DNA of 64,000 nt, taken from Polyangiaceae bacterium (GTDB lineage Bacteria; Myxococcota_A; Polyangia; Polyangiales; Polyangiaceae). The notes beneath the pieces were generated by a model, which did not search any database, had not been told where the DNA came from, and saw only the letters and a list, made by a program, of their open reading frames with translations. This document shows positions 19,228-28,422 of the stretch, piece after piece (the first letter of the stretch is position 1; each line of letters begins with the position of its first letter). A program made the translations under genes and the position numbers. The stretch spans positions 1 through 64,000 of the forward strand of contig JABSRN010000057.1 in assembly GCA_013214025.1 (NCBI GenBank), read 5' to 3'.

Positions 19228-20367
19228 ATGCTGTCATTCAATCTCACCGAAGAACAACAAGCACTCGTCGACGTCGCCAAACGCTTCGCCAAAGAGCGCA
19301 TGATGCCAGTGGCGGCCGAATGCGATCGAGACGCCCGGTTTCCGCGGGACGTGTTCGACGAGGGTTGGAAGATCGGTCTGGTGAATCTTACGATCCCCGA
19401 GGAGTACGGCGGCGCGGGTGCGGGCGAGCTGGAGAATGCGCTAATCGCCGAACAGCTCGCCTACGGCTGCACGGGAATTCAAACCAGTATGCTCACCAAT
19501 ACCTTGGCGATGACTCCCATCAAGCTGGGCGGCAACGAACAGCAAAAGAAAAAATACCTCGGCATGCTCACGGCGGACTCGATCCTGGCGAGCTATTGCA
19601 CCACCGAGCCCAGCGCCGGTTCGGATGTCGCGGGCATTCAAACCCGCTTCGAAGACAAGGGGGATTGCTACATCCTCAACGGTGAAAAATGCTGGATCAC
19701 GAACGCCAGCTTCTCGAGTTTCTTCGTAATCTTCGCAACCAGTGATCCGAACCTACGCCACAAAGGCATCGCAGCCTTCATCGTGGACCGGGACTCGGAT
19801 GGCCTACGTATCGGAAAACACGAGGACAAGATGGGACAACGCGCCAGCGATACCGCTGCCGTCCACCTCGAAGAGGTTCGGGTTCCCAAAGAGAATATGC
19901 TCGCTCCGCCGGGCAAGGGTTTCCGGCTAGCGATGGAGACCTTCAATCAAACGCGCCCAGACATCGGAGCGATGGCGACAGGCCTGATGCAACGTTGCCT
20001 GGACGAGTCCGTCGCGTACGCCAAGCAGCGGAAAACTTTTGGTGTGCCCATCGCCGAGCACCAGATGGTGCAAGCGATGATCGCCGAAATGGCGATTCGT
20101 ACGGAAGGGACTCGCCTACTGTACCAAAAGGCCGCGTGGAATCTCGACAACGGAGTGCGCGATCCTATCGTGTCCTCCTACGCAAAAGCCTACGGCGCCG
20201 ACAGCGCGATGGCGACCGCGACCGACGCCGTGCAGGTGTTCGGAGGGAACGGCTACGTCAAAGACTACCCCGTCGAAAAGTTGATGCGCGACGCGAAGAT
20301 CCTACAGATCTACGAGGGCACCAGTCAGATCCAGCGCATCGTCATCGCTCGCTCGCTGCTCAAGTAA
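19228..20367 (+). CDS. Acyl-CoA dehydrogenase
   Basis: FAD-dependent enzyme that introduces the alpha-beta double bond into acyl-CoA. 379 residues from ATG 19228, which has AAGGA seven bases upstream; the frame opens earlier but without a ribosome site. Visible family blocks: YCTTEPSAGSDVAGIQT (FAD/substrate), CWITNASFSSFFVIFA, GQRASDTAAVHLEEVRVP, and the catalytic base in IYEGTSQIQRIVIAR (Glu near residue 361, the position of Glu376 in medium-chain enzyme). Chain-length preference cannot be judged. It is separated by 220 bp from the methyltransferase. Confidence 0.93.
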   Translation: MLSFNLTEEQQALVDVAKRFAKERMMPVAAECDRDARFPRDVFDEGWKIGLVNLTIPEEYGGAGAGELENALIAEQLAYGCTGIQTSMLTNTLAMTPIKLGGNEQQKKKYLGMLTADSILASYCTTEPSAGSDVAGIQTRFEDKGDCYILNGEKCWITNASFSSFFVIFATSDPNLRHKGIAAFIVDRDSDGLRIGKHEDKMGQRASDTAAVHLEEVRVPKENMLAPPGKGFRLAMETFNQTRPDIGAMATGLMQRCLDESVAYAKQRKTFGVPIAEHQMVQAMIAEMAIRTEGTRLLYQKAAWNLDNGVRDPIVSSYAKAYGADSAMATATDAVQVFGGNGYVKDYPVEKLMRDAKILQIYEGTSQIQRIVIARSLLK

Positions 20368-20433
20368 ACGCGAGTCCCGAGTGCAGGCTCGTTCCGCTAA
20401 CTATTCGCCAACTCCTTCGGAGCCACTGATAGC

Positions 20434-21996
20434 TCAGGCTCCTGGAATGAATAACAGGAAGGACTGGGATCGCGGACGACCGGCGGCGTGTTCATAGAAG
20501 GCGTCCAGAGCAACCACCAAGGTGGATGAGAAGGACGCCTGGGGACTATAGAAGGGCGACCGGCGAGAGCCATCGGGGGCCAGCTGATTGGTCACGTTGG
20601 AGTAGCCCAAAGAGATTCCATATAGGGGCGAGGCCATAAAGGTCAGACCGCCAGAGATCCCCGACACATACAAAGCATTCGTCGGAGAGTCCCCGCGGCT
20701 AGCCTGCACGCAGCCGGTATCGATGACGACATCGCATTCCGACTCGGTGAAACCGCCCGTCGCCAGCCGACTGGTGGTGTAGCTCACAGCCCAGTAAAAT
20801 TCCGGACCGTCGAAATGCTTCACACCGTAGGCAAAGGCTCCCCCGTTGACCAGATCCTGGGTGAAGGAACCTCCGAGCTGGTCCGACATCGCGGAATTTG
20901 AATTCGCAGCGGTTCGGGGACGACTGAGTTGCCCACTGACGGCCTCCGTCGCTCGGCTGAAAGTATGATCCCAACGTGCCGATAAACCGACCGCGATGCT
21001 GTCGAACCAAACATCCGAAGACGTGACGCCCAAGGGCTGGATGACGGACAAACGTGGGGAGCTGACTAAGTAAATACCCCGATGGCGACTGTTTGCCGAC
21101 GCCGGCGCGAGCACCGTAAAATTGGCAAAGAAGGCAGTGCGGGCGTGCTTGCCAAAAAGCTCCACGGTCCGGCGCCCGGCGAGCGATAACGAGGGATCGC
21201 GAAACAGCATTTCGCGCTGTCGATTGGTGGTGTCACTGTTCGACAGCTCAACATCGTAGCCGAGGCGGGAGGCCACCCGGACACTGACGTCCTTGGTGCT
21301 GTAGAGGTAGGCGTTCAAGAGGAGGCTGTAACCATGTGAGTACACCTCGTGGCTATCACTCAGATTGTTCCGACCGATCCCAACTGCCGTGGTGGTGACG
21401 GACTGATCCAAAACGAAATTCGTGCCTCTCCACCAAACCCAGGGGGACGTACCTTTTGAGTTCGGGTCGGTTGCCATACCAAACGGTGAGTCCGATATTC
21501 CAGTTGGCGCGTCAGATTGGTCTATCTCACTGGGCGCGTTCGCGTCGGACGGAGCCGCGCCGGCTGCCGCGGCACTCGGCGATGCGGCACTCGGCGATGC
21601 GGCACTGCGCGCGTCTGCGTCCGCGCCCGCCCCCGAGCCCTGCGTCTGTGGAGCAGCTGGCTCCGTCTCTGGATCGGTCGCGACTGGCGACTGTTCACCA
21701 GCTGCTGCTGCCGTAGACTCCGAATCGGTTGCTGACGCCTCGGGAGTCGTCTCAGGCGCTGGATCCGGCGCCTGTTCCGGTACAGCGGGCTCAGAGGGAG
21801 CCTCTGCCGGCCGCGTCTCCTTCGGCGCAGCGGTGGATTTAGGAGCCAGGCGTCCGACGCCCGGCGCGTCCTCGGTTTGAGCCGCCACCGCAGTGCTTAG
21901 CAATACGGTGCCCGCCAATGCCGTACCCAACAGTAAGGCTGAGCCCCCCCAGAGTGCCCGGCAAGGGCTCCCGACGTGACTGCCCGGTCTCCGCAC
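20434..21996 (-). CDS. Secreted, probably outer-membrane protein with long Ala/Pro/Glu linker
   Basis: 520 residues. A long hydrophobic signal ends AVAA-Q, suggesting signal peptidase I cleavage. Residues about 45-170 are low complexity, rich in Ala, Pro, Glu and Ser, and contain duplicated AASPS units from a 15-bp tandem repeat near 21570-21610. The C-terminal 330 residues have aromatic-alternating strands (WVWWRGTNFVLDQ, YSLLLNAYLY, FYWAVSYTTSRL, GISLGYSNVTNQL) consistent with a beta-barrel. The tail ends in FLLFIPGA rather than a typical terminal Phe. Function unknown. Confidence 0.65.
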   Translation of the reverse strand: MRRPGSHVGSPCRALWGGSALLLGTALAGTVLLSTAVAAQTEDAPGVGRLAPKSTAAPKETRPAEAPSEPAVPEQAPDPAPETTPEASATDSESTAAAAGEQSPVATDPETEPAAPQTQGSGAGADADARSAASPSAASPSAAAAGAAPSDANAPSEIDQSDAPTGISDSPFGMATDPNSKGTSPWVWWRGTNFVLDQSVTTTAVGIGRNNLSDSHEVYSHGYSLLLNAYLYSTKDVSVRVASRLGYDVELSNSDTTNRQREMLFRDPSLSLAGRRTVELFGKHARTAFFANFTVLAPASANSRHRGIYLVSSPRLSVIQPLGVTSSDVWFDSIAVGLSARWDHTFSRATEAVSGQLSRPRTAANSNSAMSDQLGGSFTQDLVNGGAFAYGVKHFDGPEFYWAVSYTTSRLATGGFTESECDVVIDTGCVQASRGDSPTNALYVSGISGGLTFMASPLYGISLGYSNVTNQLAPDGSRRSPFYSPQASFSSTLVVALDAFYEHAAGRPRSQSFLLFIPGA

Positions 21997-22089
21997 GGCC
22001 CGACCTTATCAGTCCCGCGCGCCCGCGTCATAGAGCCGCCGCACGCGATGTTTCGCCACTCGGTGGAGGGGCCGCCTATCAGACGAGTC

Positions 22090-22512
22090 TCAGTCGCCGC
22101 GGTAACGCCGATCGCGCTTTTTCTCAGAAGTCTTCCGTTTGGAGTCCATTCGCCGGCGTTTCGCCGCCCGCGAAGGTTTCGTGGCCACCCGCCGCTTCGG
22201 CGCCGGCAATGATGCGGCAACGATTTGTCGCATGCGTTCGCGAGCTATATCGAGATTTCTCGCCTGGTGGCGGGTCTCTTCACAGCTCACTAGCAGTCGC
22301 CCGTCAGCGTCCAATCGATTGGCCACCGCATCCGCCAGGCGGCGACGAGCCGCGTCGCTCATACCGACGATCTTGCTCATGCTCAGCGACAACACGACCT
22401 TGGTCGCGACCTTGTTCACGTTTTGCCCCCCCGGTCCCTGAGCGCGCACGGCACGCCACGAGATGGCGTCAGCAGGGATGGTCACCCTAGGGCTAACGAC
22501 GATGGGGTCCAT
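22090..22512 (-). CDS. arfB: Alternative ribosome-rescue factor (GGQ hydrolase)
   Basis: Codon-independent peptidyl-tRNA hydrolase that frees ribosomes stalled at mRNA ends. 140 residues, normal for ArfB/YaeJ. The GGQ loop is VRAQGPGGQNVNKVATKV, followed by the SDAARRRLADAVANRLDADG helix. The C-terminal 35 residues are Arg/Lys-rich (RAAKRRRMDSKRK), as required for insertion into the empty mRNA channel. The short length and basic tail separate it from RF1/RF2. It lies between two minus-strand genes with gaps of about 90 and 140 bp. Confidence 0.92.
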   Translation of the reverse strand: MDPIVVSPRVTIPADAISWRAVRAQGPGGQNVNKVATKVVLSLSMSKIVGMSDAARRRLADAVANRLDADGRLLVSCEETRHQARNLDIARERMRQIVAASLPAPKRRVATKPSRAAKRRRMDSKRKTSEKKRDRRYRGD

Positions 22513-22653
22513 CCCGCGTCTATAGGGTAAAAGTCGCCGCGCCGCCGGGAAAACGTCCAGCTGGCCGGCACTCTCGCCGCACCCGCAGGCTCTCGCCGCG
22601 GCTTTGAAGGCAGCCCCCTGGCACCCCGTAGCCGTTCCGTGATCTGCCCAATA

Positions 22654-24255
22654 CTAGCGGTAGGGGTTCGAGAGATCGAGATCGAGCTTCTTCTTCGGCT
22701 TTCGCTTAGGCGGATCCGCTCTGAGAATCACCTTCGCGGGAGAGGAGGATTTTTTCGCTTTGGGCTCTGGCTTCAGCTTTCGTGTCGACCTACGGGAAGC
22801 GGGTCGCTGGGTGGGTCGCTGGGTGGGTCGCTGCCGTACCGCGGGGGCCGGCTCATCGAGAACGACGAGCGGAAGTTTATCCAAACTCTCCACCGACAAG
22901 GTCTGGGTCGGCTCAGCCGTCACGCCGTCCGCCGACGGCAATGAGTCTAAATCGATAGGGGCCGTAGCCTCAGTGGTCACCGGAGAGGCTGTGGCCGGGG
23001 CCTTGCCCTTGTCATCCCCGGAAAACAGAATCGCCGATCCGAGTAGCACCGTGAGGGCCGCGATGCCGCCAGCCATCAATAGCGGACGAGCTGAGATACC
23101 CGCAGGCCCCGATGGCTGAGACAACTCGGCTGCAGCGATGGGTGCAGCCGTTCCCGCTGGGGTGGTACTGCCGTGGGTACGGACAGAGCTGACTTCCGGC
23201 GGAATACTGGCCGTCGCGTCATCGCCGTTCGCCGCGTCTATGGCAGGCTCAATTTCCGGCGAGCGAAGGCGAGCTTGCACCTGGGCTTGAAACGCTTTGA
23301 CCTCATCGCCGAAGAGATTCTGAACGAAGGCCGCCACCTCTTTGGTCGTCGCCACCTCCTGGAGTCCGCAGCTCTTTTCTATTGCAACGCCGAACGCTGA
23401 ACAGGTCGCGTAGCGCTCCGCGGCACCGCGTTGCAGCGAGCCCATGACCGCGTCACCCAAGGGACGACTGATCTTCGGATTCACGTCGCAGATGTGGGGT
23501 ATTTCCAGCGACAACACCGTGCTCAGGGTTTCCGCTTCGGTCTCGCGGCGAAACAAGCGCTTACCTGACAGGGCTTCCCACAACACGATGCCCGCAGCGA
23601 AGACATCAGCGCGACGGTCCAGACCCGGCTCCGCCCGAGCCTGCTCTGGCGCCATGTACGCCATCTTGCCCTTGAGCTGGCCACTCTTGGTTGAGTTGAG
23701 GCGAGTGGACGCCCGCGCCACACCAAAATCTGCGATGCGGGCAACGCCATCCATGCCAATCAGAATATTTTGCGGCGATACGTCGCGGTGGACAAGCTGT
23801 ACCAGCGCGCCCTCCTCGTCCTTGAGCTCATGAGCGGCATGCAGCCCTTCGAGAACATCCACCATGATTCGCAAGGCAATGGGAGCCGGCATTCCCGAGG
23901 ACTTGCCCCAGGTCCGACCCAAGAGCTTTGACAAGGTGTCACCCTCGACGTACTCCATCACCAGGTAGTATCCAGCTTGGCTCGCCCCTACCTCTTGGAT
24001 CGCCACCACGTTGGGATGATGGATGCGCGCTACCAGACGCGCCTCATCCAGGAACATCTGGACGAACTGCTCTTCGTTTTCCAGGTGCTGATGGAGACGC
24101 TTGATCGCCACTAGGCGCTGAAATCCGCCCACCCCACCGAGGCTGGCCAGGAACACTGTCGCCATGCCGCCTGAGGCGATCTCAGAGACCAAGCGATAGC
24201 GATCGATCTTTCGGGGGCCGCGATAGCCGGCGTCGATGAAGCGAGGACCCGCCAC
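22654..24255 (-). CDS. Transmembrane Ser/Thr protein kinase
   Basis: 533 residues. An N-terminal kinase domain has the Gly loop EIASGGMATVFLA, VAIK lysine (Lys52), catalytic HRDVSPQN (His156-Asp158), DFG (176-178) and APE-equivalent MAPEQARAEPGLDRRADVFA; all catalytic residues are present, so it should be active. A Pro/Ser/Thr-rich juxtamembrane region is followed by one membrane helix (LLMAGGIAALTVLLGSAILF, near residue 400) and a basic extracytoplasmic tail with QRPT repeats from a 12-bp tandem repeat at 22801-22834. Its start overlaps the stop of the upstream TPR-like gene by one base, so they are likely coupled. Confidence 0.92.
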   Translation of the reverse strand: MAGPRFIDAGYRGPRKIDRYRLVSEIASGGMATVFLASLGGVGGFQRLVAIKRLHQHLENEEQFVQMFLDEARLVARIHHPNVVAIQEVGASQAGYYLVMEYVEGDTLSKLLGRTWGKSSGMPAPIALRIMVDVLEGLHAAHELKDEEGALVQLVHRDVSPQNILIGMDGVARIADFGVARASTRLNSTKSGQLKGKMAYMAPEQARAEPGLDRRADVFAAGIVLWEALSGKRLFRRETEAETLSTVLSLEIPHICDVNPKISRPLGDAVMGSLQRGAAERYATCSAFGVAIEKSCGLQEVATTKEVAAFVQNLFGDEVKAFQAQVQARLRSPEIEPAIDAANGDDATASIPPEVSSVRTHGSTTPAGTAAPIAAAELSQPSGPAGISARPLLMAGGIAALTVLLGSAILFSGDDKGKAPATASPVTTEATAPIDLDSLPSADGVTAEPTQTLSVESLDKLPLVVLDEPAPAVRQRPTQRPTQRPASRRSTRKLKPEPKAKKSSSPAKVILRADPPKRKPKKKLDLDLSNPYR

Positions 24256-25289
24256 TAGAAACTCGTCACCACGCCAATTTGCCCGCCGTCACCGACTGAC
24301 ACCACATACGGGCGCACACTACGGCTAACACTGGCCGATTCTGGCTGCCCTTCGGCACCCCAGTCCGTCAGAAATAACCCGATGACAGCAGTCGCGATGC
24401 CCGCACCCGCGGTGACCCCGAACAGGATGTTGGTTCGCTGCTGACTGGCGAGGCCATCTTGATAAAGCTGACAATCTTCGCCCTGCCCGACGCAACCGTC
24501 GCGAACAGCGTCTGCGCCAGGATTACTTTGAGTATCGAAAGCACTGACGACGGAAACGCCAGCGAGCACGCCAGTCAAGCCACTGGCAATCCAAAACAGT
24601 ACCGGGGAGGTGCCGTCTGATTCATCCAACACCACTTCGGATTCCGTCCCCGATGTCTCTTCTTCTGCTGGCTCGTCGAGCTCCTGCTCGGCTTGGGCGT
24701 CCGGAGAATCGAAGCGGATCTTCTTGCGTCGGCCCTGTCGTGCTCTAAATCTCGACGACTCGCCGTTACTGTCACCGTCGGCCCAGCTAACCTGCATTCC
24801 GTGTGGTCCCGGATGCACGTACACTGTCCGCACGGTGGCGGCCGCTCCCGGAAGCAGACGGCCGTCGAGCAACAGCGTGCAGGGCTCACTGCATTTCACC
24901 TCGGCTCGACCCAGGCTCTTTTTGGCCTCTTTCACGATCTTTCGGGCCAGCCGTCGGAGCTTCTTGTCCCCCGGATGCCGTTGCAGCGCGAGAGCCGAAA
25001 GAGTCGCGGCTCGGTCCAGCTGCTCCGCGGCCTGCCGAGCTTGAATCGCCAATAACAGGACCCGCGCGTTGGGCGCCAAGGCATCGGCCCGCTCGAAATG
25101 CTCGGCGGCAACGATCACTCGCTCCTCCATAAAGGCATCACGGCCCTTGATGAACTCGTTCTCAGCCTGTTTGGTGTCGGAAGCAGACGTGGCCGAAGCC
25201 AGCGAGGCAAACGCCGTCACGGAAGCGAGAATTATCCCGCAAGCCCACCCCTGCGGACGCAACGTTGTTCTTTTATTCCCCCTGCTCAT
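24255..25289 (-). CDS. TPR/PEGA-like membrane-anchored protein
   Basis: 344 residues from ATG 25289 (GGGAG upstream); the GTG at 25313 is the alternative. A signal peptide-like segment (CGIILASVTAFASLASA) is followed by helical pairs resembling TPRs (EHFERADALAPNARVLLLAIQARQAAEQLDRAATLSALALQ split over two repeats), then a beta-rich part with CSEPCTLLLDGR and YVHPGPHGM that resembles a PEGA domain. An acidic linker and two membrane helices (FWIASGLTGVLAGVSVVSAF, ILFGVTAGAGIATAVIGLFL) close the protein. It is coupled to the kinase gene and may be a partner or substrate. No definite family. Confidence 0.65.
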   Translation of the reverse strand: MSRGNKRTTLRPQGWACGIILASVTAFASLASATSASDTKQAENEFIKGRDAFMEERVIVAAEHFERADALAPNARVLLLAIQARQAAEQLDRAATLSALALQRHPGDKKLRRLARKIVKEAKKSLGRAEVKCSEPCTLLLDGRLLPGAAATVRTVYVHPGPHGMQVSWADGDSNGESSRFRARQGRRKKIRFDSPDAQAEQELDEPAEEETSGTESEVVLDESDGTSPVLFWIASGLTGVLAGVSVVSAFDTQSNPGADAVRDGCVGQGEDCQLYQDGLASQQRTNILFGVTAGAGIATAVIGLFLTDWGAEGQPESASVSRSVRPYVVSVGDGGQIGVVTSF

Positions 25290-25540
25290 GGCTGTTCTTG
25301 CTCCCGGCAACACGAAGCTGCCCAGATCGTGACTAGTTTAGGCGATTCCGACTGCAAAAGGCTCGATTTTGAGCACTAACAGCTGGAGTTATGACGCCAA
25401 CGGGGGGGTTCCTTGGACCCGACGGCGCGAGTCTCGGTCCCGACATGTAGGCGAATGTGCGCGATTATAGGCGTGGTGAGCGGCGGCTGATGTCGCTCTT
25501 AGTCAACTTGGCGAACGTCAAACGCGTCTGCTGACGCCGT

Positions 25541-26947
25541 TCAAAGACAAGCTGGAGCCTGACGCAAACTGCCGTCGCAAAGATTTGGGGAACGATCGAC
25601 GGGCACCACGTAGTTCGGAATGGCGGAGACCATAGTCATGTTCATGCCAAAGGAGAGACCGTCACAGGCCACGTCAGACGATGGGAATTCCCGAGTACTG
25701 GCACGATCCACGCTTCGGCAAAGGATGCCCTGAAGAGCGGAATAGCCGGTGTCCCCGAGGCACATGGGCTGGGAGCCGATATCGGTACCGGAGAGAGGAT
25801 CCGCCATGCGTTGAGCAGCGAGGAGGGCACTGGAGAGCTGCCAACGGCCGCCCAACGTACACTCGTTAGCCCGCCAAGCATTGCCGATGACTGCGTTGTC
25901 AGGCGTCGCCTGGATGTCACAGAGCAGCGTCGAGTTTTTCAATATGATTTCGATATCCCCCTTACCGGATGCGTAGGGCTGCCCGGGCAGCACAATGCGC
26001 ATGTCAGGGAATCGCGCGACCAATCGACCGCCGCTGATGTAAGCGATATCTGTCAGGCTCGTCGGAGTCGTTGCGGAAAACTGGCGACAGGCACTGGGCG
26101 CTGCCGGATCACAACCTGCGCCCGACGGGATCTGCACCGACGTGTCATCGATATCCCAGGACGGAATATTGTCCATGCTGGGGGTTATGCCGTCTGGATA
26201 GGGAGCAGCGATTAACAGCGCGACATCCACATCATTGTCATCGCCGACAACCTCGTCGCTGGAGTCATCGTTGTAGCCGCTGACGTGGAACAGAATGGCG
26301 CCGTTGCCCACAGTGATATTTTCGTTGAAGGGCAGGCTAAACAGTTGGTCCTGAAAGTACCGAAAAAAACCACCCCCGGCATTGTCCACGCCGAGAGCAC
26401 CATCTGGGTACGTGCCGTCTGAAAAATCTGCATCGCTGCACTCCGGCTCTGCCGCAACGCGGTCGCAGTCCCCGTCGAGATCGATACCGATGTTGCGATA
26501 ACCGGTGGTGTCCGGAAGGGCCGTGCCGAAATCAATGCTGGATGTACCGAAGCTAAACGAGCTGTCGGTGCCTTGCGCCTGAGTTAACGCCCGGTCCGGA
26601 CAGATGTCGACTGGGGGCGTGCCGCCCGTACCCCCCGTGCCCGAGCCTGCGGTGGAGCTGACGGCGCCGGTCGAGCTGGTAGCGCCGGTGCCGTTGTGGG
26701 CGCCACCTACGCCACCCGCATCTAAACCACCGTCCCCGGGCCGCAGCAAGCTGGTGTCGTAAATTGAGCAAGCCCCCGACGCCGTGACAGCGAACAGACT
26801 CAACAGCGCCGAGGTGCCCCACGCCGAACGCGAGGGCCATCGCCGCCCACGGGGAAACCACTTAGGCTCTGACCGCCCAAGAACGGCACTAGGAGGCATT
26901 CGCGAGTCCACAGCGCTCGTATAGCACGAGGGCTTCTTCTCTCTCAT
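25541..26947 (-). CDS. Secreted lipoprotein, function unknown
   Basis: No family recognised. From the ATG at 26947, which overlaps the upstream TAA (TAATG), it has 468 residues; an inner ATG at 26899 would remove 16 of them. The hydrophobic segment ends TASGAC, a lipobox. A Gly/Thr/Ser-rich tether (GTGATSSTGAVSS) leads to a 330-residue acidic beta-rich domain with several Cys pairs. Asp-rich loops (DLDGDCDRVAAEPECSDADF, VVGDDNDVDVALLIAAPY) could bind calcium. It is coupled to the disulfide-repeat lipoprotein and both are probably exported to the cell surface together. Confidence 0.7.
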   Translation of the reverse strand: MREKKPSCYTSAVDSRMPPSAVLGRSEPKWFPRGRRWPSRSAWGTSALLSLFAVTASGACSIYDTSLLRPGDGGLDAGGVGGAHNGTGATSSTGAVSSTAGSGTGGTGGTPPVDICPDRALTQAQGTDSSFSFGTSSIDFGTALPDTTGYRNIGIDLDGDCDRVAAEPECSDADFSDGTYPDGALGVDNAGGGFFRYFQDQLFSLPFNENITVGNGAILFHVSGYNDDSSDEVVGDDNDVDVALLIAAPYPDGITPSMDNIPSWDIDDTSVQIPSGAGCDPAAPSACRQFSATTPTSLTDIAYISGGRLVARFPDMRIVLPGQPYASGKGDIEIILKNSTLLCDIQATPDNAVIGNAWRANECTLGGRWQLSSALLAAQRMADPLSGTDIGSQPMCLGDTGYSALQGILCRSVDRASTREFPSSDVACDGLSFGMNMTMVSAIPNYVVPVDRSPNLCDGSLRQAPACL

Positions 26948-28422
26948 TATTGTGTCGCGTCCGCACAGACACACGCCGGGCTGGGCAATAGCTGCCGACT
27001 GACCTCGGTGCCCCGGAGCTTGAAATAGCGTTCTGTCTGGGGGTATGGCGGCAACTCCAAGCCGATCTTAGCCGCGCCCACCCCAGCCTCATCCAGCGTG
27101 ATTTCTTTGTTGTCGACGCCACCGAGGACGAAGGGCTTCAGCGGCACCGTGACGAGGTCGTCCTGGATCTCCACTTCGTCCAACTTCAGGTCTCCCATTT
27201 GGCAGAGGACGGCACCCGCGCGACACACGGTGGTGCCGTAGGTGAACCAGTCGTCCACCTTGTCGTCCCCCCAAGTGATCACGTTGTTTTGCAGCGTGCC
27301 GCGAGCGTGGCGGTAGACCACGCCGTCCTTGGCGGACGTGGACTCACAAACCTGTTTATCCCCCTCGACAGCGCCGGCTCGAGCCAGCAGGTCCGAGTGT
27401 ACGTCTCGAATGGTGAAGCGCAACCTGTAGGTCAACGACACAAATTCCACCGTACCATTGGCGAAGGCACCGTTGTCATTCTGATAACGCAGGAACATGG
27501 TCGCCTCCTCCACGCCATCGCAGGGCGGCGACGCATTCTCATAGCAATTCCACTCCTCGTCATCGAAGGACTGCTGATTGCCGATCTCGCTGTCTCCCAT
27601 GCCGAGCGGACTCTGGCGGAGGTGGTACTCCGCGTCCGCCAAATCGTATTCGACGAGCCAGCTCTCGGGACAAATGCAGATGCCACCCTCGCACTCGAAG
27701 CTGCCCTCGCTCTTACACTGGGAATCGCAGCCGTCGCCGTCGATGAAGTTACCGTCGTCGCACTCTTCTTCGCCGTTGGTTTCGTTGTCGCCACAGCTTA
27801 GACTGCAAGTCACCCCCGTACAGCTCGCACCTTCTTCCACCACACAGCTGTCGCAGCCGTCTCCGGTATCGGCATTTCCGTCGTCGCACTCTTCATCGGC
27901 GGCGGTGATGCGATCTCCACACTCACTTTCACACACGCTGGGCTCGCCACTGCAACTGAATCCCAACTCAACTTCGCAGGCCGAGTTGCAGCCGTCGTTG
28001 TTGCCGCGATTGCCGTCATCGCATTCTTCGCTACCGGTTATTTCCCGATCGGGGCACTCGCTGACCTTGAGACTGGGAGCGCAGATGCTCGGGATGTCGT
28101 TGCAGAACCAGCCGTATTCGACCTGACACGTGGAATCGCAGCCGTCGCCGGAATCAGTGTTGAGATCGTCGCAGGACTCGATGCCGTTGGGTCGGCCATT
28201 GCCGCAAGGCGCTTCCTCCGTGCCGCCGCCGGCGCCAGCGTTCGACGAACCTCCGATGACCGTGCCGGCACCGCCCGATCCACTGGCGCCCGATCCATTG
28301 CCGCCGGTTTGATCGGTGGCGCCGCCTTCAGAGGCCGGCGGCGGTCCGCACGCGATCACCGCAACGGTCACCGCGGCTAGGCAACATTGGGCAATCAAGA
28401 CCTGAGATAATCGGCGGCTCAT
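26947..28422 (-). CDS. Lipoprotein with myxobacterial cysteine-rich disulfide repeats
   Basis: 491 residues from ATG 28422. Signal with lipobox AVIAC, Gly/Ser-rich tether, then at least four repeats of the form GxEECDDGNxxxGDGCxxxC (DUF4215 / TIGR02232 type) between residues about 75 and 230, for example GSEECDDGNRGNNDGCNSAC and GEEECDDGNFIDGDGCDSQC. The C-terminal 250 residues are a separate domain (CICPESWLVEYDLADAEYHL onwards) with additional cysteines. Such proteins are abundant at the surface of myxobacteria and their roles are mostly unknown. First of a two-gene coupled unit. Confidence 0.85.
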   Translation of the reverse strand: MSRRLSQVLIAQCCLAAVTVAVIACGPPPASEGGATDQTGGNGSGASGSGGAGTVIGGSSNAGAGGGTEEAPCGNGRPNGIESCDDLNTDSGDGCDSTCQVEYGWFCNDIPSICAPSLKVSECPDREITGSEECDDGNRGNNDGCNSACEVELGFSCSGEPSVCESECGDRITAADEECDDGNADTGDGCDSCVVEEGASCTGVTCSLSCGDNETNGEEECDDGNFIDGDGCDSQCKSEGSFECEGGICICPESWLVEYDLADAEYHLRQSPLGMGDSEIGNQQSFDDEEWNCYENASPPCDGVEEATMFLRYQNDNGAFANGTVEFVSLTYRLRFTIRDVHSDLLARAGAVEGDKQVCESTSAKDGVVYRHARGTLQNNVITWGDDKVDDWFTYGTTVCRAGAVLCQMGDLKLDEVEIQDDLVTVPLKPFVLGGVDNKEITLDEAGVGAAKIGLELPPYPQTERYFKLRGTEVSRQLLPSPACVCADATQ

